From NCBI RefSeq assembly GCF_011761305.1, contig NZ_JAAOZC010000008.1, forward strand, positions 52,065 through 116,064: a stretch of 64,000 nt of DNA. Reading direction: 5' to 3'. Position 1 is the stretch's first letter; every line of letters begins with the position of its first letter. Both the position numbers and the translations under genes were made by a program. Below are positions 57,326-64,000 of the stretch, one piece after another. The notes under the pieces are model-generated. The model was given only the letters and a program-made list of their open reading frames with translations, was not told the origin of the DNA and searched no databases. This DNA is from Sphingomonas vulcanisoli. GTDB lineage: Bacteria > Pseudomonadota > Alphaproteobacteria > Sphingomonadales > Sphingomonadaceae.

Positions 57326-57403
57326 CCGTTTGTGTCGAGCGAAGTCGAGGGACGTGCCGCTGGCGTCACGCTAACGTGTCTCGACTTCGCTCGACACGAA
57401 CGG
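57326..57403. repeat. Inverted repeat, family B
   Basis: CCGTTTGTGTCGAGCGAAGT and CTTCGCTCGACACGAACGG arms, beginning three bases after the pyrD stop and ending 59 bases before ggt. Confidence 0.88.
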
Positions 57404-57462
57404 TTTAGCGCGAGACGCAAATCCCTCTTGCTGCGCCGCAAAAGACGGTTAGCCTCCGTTTC

Positions 57463-59202
57463 ATGCTCAAGCGCCTCGCCCTCCTCCTCGCCCTCGTTCC
57501 CCTCGCCGCGCAGGCCAAGGCGCCGCACCACCCGACCAGGCCGCAACCCGGCATGGTCTCCGCCGCCGATCCGCGCGCGACGGCGGCGGGCGTCGAAATC
57601 CTTCGCAAGGGCGGCACGGCGGCCGATGCGGCGGTGGCGATGATGGCGGCGCTCAACGTGGTGGAGCCGCTGCACTCCGGCCTCGGCGGCGGCGGCTTCC
57701 TCGTCTATTCGGATGCCGCGCATCGCACCACCAGCTATGACGGGCGCGAGGCGGCGCCGGCGGCGGCGGACCCCTATTGGTTCTATGTCGACGGCAAGCC
57801 ACTGGGGCATATGCAGGCGGTGCCCGGCGGGCGGAGCGTCGGCGTGCCGGGCAACCTCAAGCTGATGTGGAAGGCGCATCAGGCGCATGGCAAGCTGCCC
57901 TGGGCGGCGCTGTTCCAGCCCGCGATCCGGCTGGCGCGCGATGGCTGGGTGATCACGCCGCGGCTCTACAATTTCCTCGCGCACTTCCCGCTGCCGATGG
58001 ACGCCTGGGGGAAATCCTATCTGTATGATGCCAACGGCCAGGCGCTGCCGGTGGGCACGATGGTCAAGAATCCCAAGCTCGCGGCACAGTTCGAAGCCAT
58101 CGCGGCCAAAGGGCCGGACTATTTCTACAAGGGCGCGCAGGCGGAGAAACTGGTCGCCACGGTCAACGGCGCCGCCAAGAACCCCTCGAAGATGACGGTC
58201 GCCGATCTCGCCGCCTATGATGCCAAGCCGCGCACCCCGATCTGCGGCACCTATCGCATCTACAGGATCTGTGGCGAGGGGTCAGCGGGATCGGGATCGA
58301 TCGTCGTGCTGACGATCCTCAAGCAGCTCGAACGCTTCGACATGGCCAAGCTGGGCAAGGATTCCCCCGTTGCCTGGCATCTGTTCGCCGAAAGCTCGCG
58401 CCTCGCTTACGCCGATCGCGACACCTATCTCGCCGATCCCGATAAGGTCAGCGTGCCGGTCGCGGGGCTGCTCAGCGCGGGCTATATCGCCGGTCGATCG
58501 GCGCTGATTTCGCCGAACAGCTCGATCGACATCGTCCAGCCGGGCACGCCTCCGGGCGCCCCGCCCCGCGTCCGCGCCACGCCCGGCCCCGAGCATGGCA
58601 CCACCGATATGGTCGCCATCGATCGCGCCGGAAACGTTGCCGAGATCACCACCACGATCGAAAGCGTCGCGGGATCGGGCCTCAGCCAGGACGGCGCCTT
58701 CCTCAACAACGAGCTGACCGATTTCGATATCGTGCCCGTGAAGAACGGCATGTGGGTCGCCAACCGGGTCGAGGGCGGCAAGCGGCCGCGCAGTTCGATG
58801 GCGCCGACGATCGTCTATGGGCCGGACGGCAAGGTGCGGATCGCGATCGGCGCGGCAGGAGGATCGACGATCATCGCGCAGGTGGCCAAGGCGCTGGTCG
58901 CGGTGCTCGATTGGCACCTGAGCGCGCAGGACGCGATCGCGCTCGGTCTGGTCTATGCGCCCGGCGATATGGTGGTGCTGGAAAAGGGCACGCAGGCCGA
59001 GGCGATGAAGCCCGCGCTCGATGCGATGGGCCAGAAGACCACGGTGGCGCCACTCGGCCTCAAGGCCAATGCGATCGAGTGGAAGGACGGCCATTGGGCG
59101 GGCGCCGCCGATCCGCGCAGCGAGGGTGTCGCGATGGGCGAGGATATGACCGCTACGGCTATTCAGCGCGTGGTGGCCAAGGCGGGCACGCCTTCGGAGT
59201 AA
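57463..59202 (+). CDS. ggt: Gamma-glutamyltransferase
   Basis: Periplasmic N-terminal nucleophile hydrolase that cleaves the gamma-glutamyl bond of glutathione. 579 residues with a signal peptide (MLKRLALLLALVPLAAQAKA). The autoprocessing/catalytic Thr is T380 in EHGTTDM, where most members have TTH. Family motifs include GGTAADAAVAMMAALNVVEP, GLGGGGFLVY, DGREAAPAAA and the C-terminal GGKRPRSSMAPT. It converges with the Rieske gene 12 bases away. Confidence 0.95.
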   Translation: MLKRLALLLALVPLAAQAKAPHHPTRPQPGMVSAADPRATAAGVEILRKGGTAADAAVAMMAALNVVEPLHSGLGGGGFLVYSDAAHRTTSYDGREAAPAAADPYWFYVDGKPLGHMQAVPGGRSVGVPGNLKLMWKAHQAHGKLPWAALFQPAIRLARDGWVITPRLYNFLAHFPLPMDAWGKSYLYDANGQALPVGTMVKNPKLAAQFEAIAAKGPDYFYKGAQAEKLVATVNGAAKNPSKMTVADLAAYDAKPRTPICGTYRIYRICGEGSAGSGSIVVLTILKQLERFDMAKLGKDSPVAWHLFAESSRLAYADRDTYLADPDKVSVPVAGLLSAGYIAGRSALISPNSSIDIVQPGTPPGAPPRVRATPGPEHGTTDMVAIDRAGNVAEITTTIESVAGSGLSQDGAFLNNELTDFDIVPVKNGMWVANRVEGGKRPRSSMAPTIVYGPDGKVRIAIGAAGGSTIIAQVAKALVAVLDWHLSAQDAIALGLVYAPGDMVVLEKGTQAEAMKPALDAMGQKTTVAPLGLKANAIEWKDGHWAGAADPRSEGVAMGEDMTATAIQRVVAKAGTPSE

Positions 59203-59214
59203 AGGGCGCGCGCC

Positions 59215-59577
59215 TTATGCGGTGGTCAGGATGCCGTCCACCACGGTCACCGGCCAGGCGATCAGCCGCTGCCCGACGCACGGCCCTCCGACGCAGGCCC
59301 CCGTCTCGATCTCGAACAAAGCGCCGTGCCAGCTGCAGCCGATCAACTCTCCGCCGAGCGTGAGATAATCGTCCAGCTCGCGCGCCAGCGGCACGCCGGC
59401 GTGGGGGCAGCGATCGACATAGCCGAACACCGCCCCGCCGCGCCGCACGACGAAGCCGTGAAAGCGCCCGGCGCGCATCTGCAGCACGAAATTGCGCGCC
59501 TTGCCCTCCGCGATCAGATCGATCGGGCCGAGCGTGACGCCCGCCGGCGTCGCGCTGAGCGCGGGGGGCAGGCTCAC
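59215..59577 (-). CDS. Rieske-type [2Fe-2S] protein of the homogentisate operon
   Basis: 120 residues. The Rieske ligands are CPH in DRCPHAGVPL and CSWH in GCSWHGALFE, so a 2Fe-2S cluster with Cys2His2 coordination is expected. No signal peptide; cytoplasmic, ferredoxin-like. The ATG overlaps the fahA stop by four bases (ATGA). Its role beside tyrosine breakdown genes is not established. Confidence 0.9.
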   Translation of the reverse strand: MSLPPALSATPAGVTLGPIDLIAEGKARNFVLQMRAGRFHGFVVRRGGAVFGYVDRCPHAGVPLARELDDYLTLGGELIGCSWHGALFEIETGACVGGPCVGQRLIAWPVTVVDGILTTA

Positions 59578-60875
59578 ACTGCGGGCGCAGGCAGAATGCG
59601 CGCCCGGCAGTCTCCAAAGCCAATGGATACGGCGCCAGCAGCCTCGGCGCGCGCCGAGAGGATGATCTCGTCGCCATCCTCCAGGAAGGTGCGCGTTTCA
59701 CCGTTGGGTAGCGCCAGCGGCTGCTGGCCATTGCGGGAGAGCTCCATCAGGCTGCCCATGCCGCTGGCATCGGGGGTCGAGATCGTGCCGGTGCCGAGCA
59801 GATCGCCGGGTGCGAGGTTGCAGCCGTTCGAGGCGTGGTGCGAGACGAGCTGCGCCACCGTCCAATACATGTTGGCGGCGCTGCCCTTGCTCAGCGCGAA
59901 GGGTGCGGCGCCCGCCTCGCGCATCGTCGCGGTGAGCAGGCTCACCTCCAGCGACAAACCAAGCGCACCTTTAGCCTGATCCGCTGCATCGAGCAGATAG
60001 GGCAGCGGCGCGGGATCGCCCTCGGGCCGCGGCGGCTGGGCGATGCGGAACGGCGCCAGCGCCTCGGCGGTGATCACCCAGGGCGATATCGTCGTCTGGA
60101 AATTCTTGGCGAGAAAGGGGCCGAGCGGCTGATATTCCCACGCCTGCAGATCGCGCGCCGACCAATCGTTGAGCAGGCAGAATCCCGCAATATGCTCGGC
60201 CGCCTGCGCGATCGGGATCGGCGTGCCCAGCGCATTGCCGGGGCCGACCCACACGCCCAGCTCCAGCTCATAATCGAGGCGGCGGCTGGGGCCGTAGCTC
60301 GGGACATCGGCATCGGGCGCCTTGCGCTGGCCGTTGGGACGGACGACCGGCATGCCCGACGCGCGGATCGAGGACGCGCGGCCATGATAGCCGATCGGCA
60401 CCCATTTATAGTTGGGCAGCAAAGGATTGTCGGGCCGGAACTGCTTGCCGATGTTCAGCGCGTGATGGATGCCCGCGTAGAAATCGGTGTAATCGCCGAT
60501 CGCGGCGGGCAGGTGCAACGCGCAATCGGCGGCGACGAACAGGCCGTCCTCCACCTCGCGACGATGCGCTTCGCCCGTCAGCAGGCGCGACAGCGCTCGG
60601 CGCAGCGCGACGCGATCCGCCTGGGGGAGCGCCATCAATGGGTTGAGCGTCGCACCACCGATGGTGCGTGCGGCTGCGTCGGGTAGCAGCCGAGCCACAA
60701 CGCCGAGATCGAGGATTTGGTCGCCGATCGCCACGCCTATGCGCGGGCTCCCGCCCGGCGGCGCAAAGATGCCGAGCGGCAAATTCTGGATCGGGAAATC
60801 GGCATGGCCGTTGGCGCTCTCGACCCAGCTTGTCAGCGCGGGATCGTGCGTCTCGTCGATGGTGAAGGCGCTCAT
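59574..60875 (-). CDS. fahA: Fumarylacetoacetase
   Basis: Hydrolyses fumarylacetoacetate to fumarate and acetoacetate, the last step of tyrosine breakdown. From the ATG at 60875 ([20 protein letters not shown]) it has 433 residues, near the family length. [20 protein letters not shown] holds the catalytic region, [13 protein letters not shown] the metal-binding Glu residues, and [19 protein letters not shown] is diagnostic. It overlaps the hmgA stop (ATGA). Confidence 0.97.
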   Translation of the reverse strand: MSAFTIDETHDPALTSWVESANGHADFPIQNLPLGIFAPPGGSPRIGVAIGDQILDLGVVARLLPDAAARTIGGATLNPLMALPQADRVALRRALSRLLTGEAHRREVEDGLFVAADCALHLPAAIGDYTDFYAGIHHALNIGKQFRPDNPLLPNYKWVPIGYHGRASSIRASGMPVVRPNGQRKAPDADVPSYGPSRRLDYELELGVWVGPGNALGTPIPIAQAAEHIAGFCLLNDWSARDLQAWEYQPLGPFLAKNFQTTISPWVITAEALAPFRIAQPPRPEGDPAPLPYLLDAADQAKGALGLSLEVSLLTATMREAGAAPFALSKGSAANMYWTVAQLVSHHASNGCNLAPGDLLGTGTISTPDASGMGSLMELSRNGQQPLALPNGETRTFLEDGDEIILSARAEAAGAVSIGFGDCRARILPAPAV

Positions 60876-62155
60876 TCGGGAAGCCTTGCCTTGGTGAAGC
60901 CCGCCCAGCAATCGTCATAGTCGAGTTGAGCCAGCGGCGTCTCTGTGGCCCAGCGCGTCGGGCGGATAACGCGGCTGCTTTCGAACATGAAGGCCATCGT
61001 GTCCTCGATCTTGTGGGGCTTGAGATCGGCGGCGATCGCCTGTTCATAGCTGGCGCGATCGGGACCGTGACCGCTCATCCGGTTGTGCAGCGAGGCGCCG
61101 CCGGGCGCGAAGCCGCCCGCCTTGGCATCATAGGCGCCGGTGATCAGCCCCATATATTCGCTCATCACGTTGCGGTGGAACCAGGGCGGCCGGAAGGTCT
61201 GCTCGGCGACCATCCAGCGCGGCGGAAAGATCACGAAATCGCAGTTGGCCGTGCCGGGCGTTTCGCTCGGCGACGTCAGCACCGTGAAGATCGAGGGATC
61301 GGGATGATCGAAGCTCACCGTGTTGATCGTGTTGAAACGGGTGAGATCGTAGCGGCAGGGCGCCAGATTGCCGTGCCAGGCGACGACATCGAACGGCGAA
61401 TGATCGATCATCGTCGTCCACAATGCCCCCGAGAATTTCTGGACGATCTCGGTGGCCACATCTTCATCCTCGAACGCGGCGACCGGCGTTTCGAAATCGC
61501 GCGGATTGGCGAGGCCGTTCGATCCGATCGGGCCGAGATCGGGCAAGCGGAACGGGTGGCCGTAATTCTCGCAGACATAACCGCGCGTCGGGCCGTCGAC
61601 CTCGACACGGAAGCGCAGCCCGCGCGGGATCAGCGCGATCTGCAGCGGTGCGACGTCCAGCACCCCCAATTCGGTGACGATACGCAGCGCGCCTTGCTGA
61701 GGAACGATCAGCAGCTCGCCATCGGCATTCTGGAAGGCGCGGTGCGCCATCGATCGGTTGGCGGCGTAGAGGTGGATGCCGATGCCCTGCTCGCCGACTT
61801 GGCCGTTGCCGCCATAGCTGGTGAGGCCATCGAGAAAGTCGGTCGGCTTTTCGGGCAGCGGCAGCGGATCCCAGCGCAGGCGATTGGGGCTGGGCGGCAC
61901 CTCGTCGAACGGCGCCGAGCGCAGCAGCGGCGCGCCGTCATAGGGCTTTAATGGCGGGTGATTGGCGGTGGGGCGCAGGCGATAGAGCCAGGAGCGGCGG
62001 TTTTCAGCGCGCGGCGCGGTGAAGGCGGTGCCGGATAGCTGCTCGGCGTAGAGCCCGAACGGCACCTGCTGCGGGCTGTTGCGCCCGATCGGCAGCGCGC
62101 CGGGGACGGCTTCGGTGGAAAAGTGATTGCCGAAGCCGGTAACATATTCGGTCAT
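60872..62155 (-). CDS. hmgA: Homogentisate 1,2-dioxygenase
   Basis: Non-haem iron ring-cleaving enzyme that makes maleylacetoacetate. 427 residues with [20 protein letters not shown] and the iron-ligand region [20 protein letters not shown] (His and Glu) and [11 protein letters not shown] (His). Second gene after hpd, across a family C repeat. Confidence 0.98.
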   Translation of the reverse strand: MTEYVTGFGNHFSTEAVPGALPIGRNSPQQVPFGLYAEQLSGTAFTAPRAENRRSWLYRLRPTANHPPLKPYDGAPLLRSAPFDEVPPSPNRLRWDPLPLPEKPTDFLDGLTSYGGNGQVGEQGIGIHLYAANRSMAHRAFQNADGELLIVPQQGALRIVTELGVLDVAPLQIALIPRGLRFRVEVDGPTRGYVCENYGHPFRLPDLGPIGSNGLANPRDFETPVAAFEDEDVATEIVQKFSGALWTTMIDHSPFDVVAWHGNLAPCRYDLTRFNTINTVSFDHPDPSIFTVLTSPSETPGTANCDFVIFPPRWMVAEQTFRPPWFHRNVMSEYMGLITGAYDAKAGGFAPGGASLHNRMSGHGPDRASYEQAIAADLKPHKIEDTMAFMFESSRVIRPTRWATETPLAQLDYDDCWAGFTKARLPE

Positions 62156-62168
62156 ATCGCGCCTCTTG

Positions 62169-62301
62169 GCCCTCTCCCGTCTTCACGGGAGAGGGTGGAT
62201 GAGGGTCTTCTTCTTCGACCGTGGAAAGACCCTCACCCTCCCACAAATCTCGCTGCGCTCGCTTTGCGGGCCCCTCCCTCTCCCGCGAAAGTGGGAGAGG
62301 G
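62169..62301. repeat. Palindromic intergenic repeat, family C
   Basis: CCCTCTCCCGTCTTCACGGGAGAGGG and CCCTCTCCCGCGAAAGTGGGAGAGGG flank GAGGGTCTTCTTCTT and AATCTCGCTGCGCTCG, close to the copy at 45567. It lies between hpd and hmgA. Confidence 0.88.
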
Positions 62302-62306
62302 AAATA

Positions 62307-63368
62307 TCACTCCTCCACCGCGATGACGCCGCGGCGGATCTGGTCGAGTTCGATGCTTTCGAACAGGGCCTGGAAATTGCCGTTGCCGAAGCCTTCGTTG
62401 CCCTTGCGTTGAATGATCTCGAAGAAGATCGGCCCGAACAGAGGCTCGGTGAAGATCTGGAGCAGCAGGCCCTCCTCGCCCACCGCGCCATCGATCAGGA
62501 TGCGGTTCCTGCGCAGGCGCTCCAGATCCTCGCCGTGGCCGGGCACGCGCGTGTCGACCAGCTCGTAATAGGTTTCGATCGTGTCCTGCAGCCTGACGCC
62601 ACGCGCGCGGAGCTTCTCGACTGTCGCATAGATATCCGGCGTGGTCAGCGCGAGGTGCTGGATGCCCTCGCCCTTATATTCGCGGATGAATTCCTCGATC
62701 TGGCTCCTGTCGTCCTGGCTCTCGTTCAAGGGGATGCGGATCGCCTTGTCGGGCGCGATCATGGCTTGCGAGAACAGCCCGGTCGCCTGGCCCTTGATGT
62801 CGAAATATTTCTGCTCCTCGAAATTGAAGAGCGTGCGGTAGAATTCGCTCCACACCCGCATCTGCCCGCGCCGGACATTGTGCGTGAGATGATCGAGCAG
62901 ATCGAGGCCGACGCTGTTGCGTGCCTCCGCCTCGCGCCAGCCGGGAAACTCGGCCCAATCGGCATAGGCATCGACACCATCGGCCATGAAATAGAGATAG
63001 GAGCCGCCGATGCCCTGAATGACGGTATCGTCCTCGTCGGTCGGCTTGGCGCCATGCGCCAGCGCCCATTGCATCGCATGCTCGGGATCGGCGACGCGGA
63101 AGGCCATCGCGCTGGCCGAAGGACCATGCTCGCCCCGGAACGCCGCGACGCGCCCGGCCTCGTCGCGGTTGAGCATCAGGTTGATGCGGCCCTGCTTGTA
63201 GCGGGTGATGTTCTTGGTCGGGTGGCGGTGCGTGGCGGTGAAGCCCAGCGCTTCGAACACCGCCGCCATCGCCGCCGGATCGGGCGAGGTGAATTCGACG
63301 AATTCGAAGCCGTTTAACCCTAACGGATTGGCATCGGCGAACTGCTGGTCGTTGGGCATGGCGGTCAT
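62307..63368 (-). CDS. hpd: 4-Hydroxyphenylpyruvate dioxygenase
   Basis: Iron enzyme that converts 4-hydroxyphenylpyruvate to homogentisate. I chose the ATG at 63368 (MTAMPNDQQFADANPLGLNG) because GAGGTG precedes it at seven bases. An ATG at 63392 lies inside a regulator palindrome. About 353 residues. Iron ligands: His in LLDHLTHNV, His in GIQHLALTT, Glu in PIFFEIIQRKG. First gene of the tyrosine operon. Confidence 0.97.
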   Translation of the reverse strand: MTAMPNDQQFADANPLGLNGFEFVEFTSPDPAAMAAVFEALGFTATHRHPTKNITRYKQGRINLMLNRDEAGRVAAFRGEHGPSASAMAFRVADPEHAMQWALAHGAKPTDEDDTVIQGIGGSYLYFMADGVDAYADWAEFPGWREAEARNSVGLDLLDHLTHNVRRGQMRVWSEFYRTLFNFEEQKYFDIKGQATGLFSQAMIAPDKAIRIPLNESQDDRSQIEEFIREYKGEGIQHLALTTPDIYATVEKLRARGVRLQDTIETYYELVDTRVPGHGEDLERLRRNRILIDGAVGEEGLLLQIFTEPLFGPIFFEIIQRKGNEGFGNGNFQALFESIELDQIRRGVIAVEE

Positions 63369-63385
63369 CGGGCGCACCTCATCCG

Positions 63386-63435
63386 GTATCATCTGATACT
63401 ATTTGGTCGTTTGCCTATCCGGTGTCAAATGATAC
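63386..63435. promoter_or_regulatory. Two probable MarR operators between hpd and the regulator gene
   Basis: GTATCATCTGATAC (63386-63399) is a palindrome with 6-bp arms. GTGTCAAATGATAC (63422-63435) is the same with one changed base in one arm. Their centres are 36 bases apart, in the divergent gap, ten bases before the regulator ATG and eighteen before hpd. This is how MarR autoregulators of catabolic operons are commonly arranged. Confidence 0.75.
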
Positions 63436-63444
63436 TATCGGGCC

Positions 63445-63891
63445 ATGGCAAAAGGTCCGCTGCGCCTCGAAGAATTTCTGCCCTTCCGGCTGTCCTACAC
63501 GTCCAACCTGGTCAGCGACCGCATCGCCGATGCCTATATGGCGCTGTTCGGGCTGCGCATCCCGGAATGGCGGGTGATCGCGGTGGTGGCCGAGCAGGAC
63601 GGGATCAGCCAGCTCGACATTGGCGCACGGACGCGGATGGACAAGGTCACCGTCAGCCGCGCCGCGATCGCGCTTTCCCAGCGCGGATTGCTCGCGCGCC
63701 AGCCCCACGGCGCCGACAAGAGATCGCACCTGCTGATCCTCTCCGAAGCGGGCCGCGCGCTCTATGCAGAGGTGGCGCCCAAGGCGCTGGAGTTGGAGGC
63801 ACAATTATTCGCTGGGTTCAGCCAAGCCGAGCTTGACGCTTTTACCGCGACGTTGCGCAGGATCGATGCGGTGGTGCTCAGCGGGACATGA
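63445..63891 (+). CDS. MarR-family regulator of homogentisate genes
   Basis: 148 residues with a MarR winged helix: IPEWRVIAVVAEQDGISQLD, RTRMDKVTVSRAAIALSQRG (recognition helix), then the wing RQPHGADKRSHLLILSEAG. Divergent from hpd and flanked by two matching palindromes, so it probably represses hpd-hmgA-fahA-Rieske and itself, with a pathway intermediate as inducer (inference). Confidence 0.9.
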   Translation: MAKGPLRLEEFLPFRLSYTSNLVSDRIADAYMALFGLRIPEWRVIAVVAEQDGISQLDIGARTRMDKVTVSRAAIALSQRGLLARQPHGADKRSHLLILSEAGRALYAEVAPKALELEAQLFAGFSQAELDAFTATLRRIDAVVLSGT

Positions 63892-63893
63892 TA

Positions 63894-63910
63894 TCCTCCC
63901 CTTTTAGGGG
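63894..63910. repeat. Family A repeat, cut short
   Basis: TCCTCCCCTTTTAGGGG is the end hairpin of a family A repeat, but the expected AGG and the rest do not follow; unrelated sequence begins at about 63911. Confidence 0.6.
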
Positions 63911-63965
63911 CATTGTTCACTTTGTATTGACGTGCGATGATGCGGCGTTCTGATGGGAGGCGTTG

Positions 63966-64000
63966 ATGCGGTGTCATCATTGTGGTTCGGAGGAGTCGCG
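63966..64000 (+). CDS. Start of a zinc-ribbon protein, possibly a transposase (cut by window edge)
   Basis: ATG at 63966 follows GGGAGG at six bases. Twelve residues are visible, MRCHHCGSEESR, a CxxC zinc-ribbon start as seen in some IS transposases and many other proteins. The sequence from about 63911 (CATTGTTCACTTTG) breaks off a family A repeat, which fits the left end of an insertion sequence. Too short to name. Confidence 0.4.
   Translation, partial: MRCHHCGSEES

Noticed and set aside
63911..64000. Naming the terminal element as a specific IS family
   Set aside because: Only 90 bases and 12 residues are visible; no inverted repeat partner or catalytic residues are in view.

Overview
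The window is GC-rich chromosomal DNA of an alphaproteobacterium, almost certainly a member of the Sphingomonadaceae (Sphingomonas-like). The grounds are the protein sequences (ribosomal proteins, a SUF operon headed by an Rrf2 regulator, a K+-independent H+-pyrophosphatase), the gene order fabD-fabG-acpP-fabF-mltG, and the dense scatter of short palindromic intergenic repeats that I associate with this family. Nearly all of it is core genome. No rRNA, tRNA, CRISPR array or prophage is visible.

Layout. 1-10.8 kb: partial proS, a candidate small RNA, two tiny genes, then a minus-strand run of lptB, rpoN, fabD, fabG, acpP, fabF, mltG, secG and pyrG (envelope, sigma-54, fatty acid and CTP synthesis). 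10.9-16.7 kb, plus strand: a winged-helix protein, a CNNM/CBS membrane protein, hppA and a polytopic membrane protein. 16.7-37.8 kb, minus strand: the str, S10, spc and alpha ribosomal clusters from rpsL to rplQ. They are interrupted by a plus-strand PAS chemoreceptor between adk and rpsM, carry a 75-residue membrane protein between rpsG and fusA, and are punctuated by terminator-like hairpins. 37.8-47.2 kb: a cation efflux protein, a DUF3140 protein, a second polytopic membrane protein, pyruvate dehydrogenase E2/thioesterase/unknown/E3, a signal-peptide protein, dapD and a HAD phosphatase. 47.5-49.8 kb: a secreted subtilisin-like protease. 49.9-56.1 kb: iscR-sufB-unknown-sufC-sufD-sufS-sufT-sufA. 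56.3-63.9 kb: pyrD, ggt, and the homogentisate pathway hpd-hmgA-fahA-Rieske with its divergent MarR regulator. The last 100 bases look like the left end of a mobile element that landed in a repeat.

The most interesting signal is three families of short palindromic repeats, here called A, B and C. Most copies sit between genes, but several lie inside reading frames and are translated: a 45-residue insert in the SufC ATPase, the N-terminus of SufS, the C-terminus of IscR, and two places in one membrane protein. One copy also supplies the Shine-Dalgarno site of sufD. A second theme is the string of intrinsic-terminator-like hairpins between or just ahead of ribosomal genes, which points to internal attenuation. 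A third is a set of small unrecognised genes coupled into core operons (suf, pdh, str).
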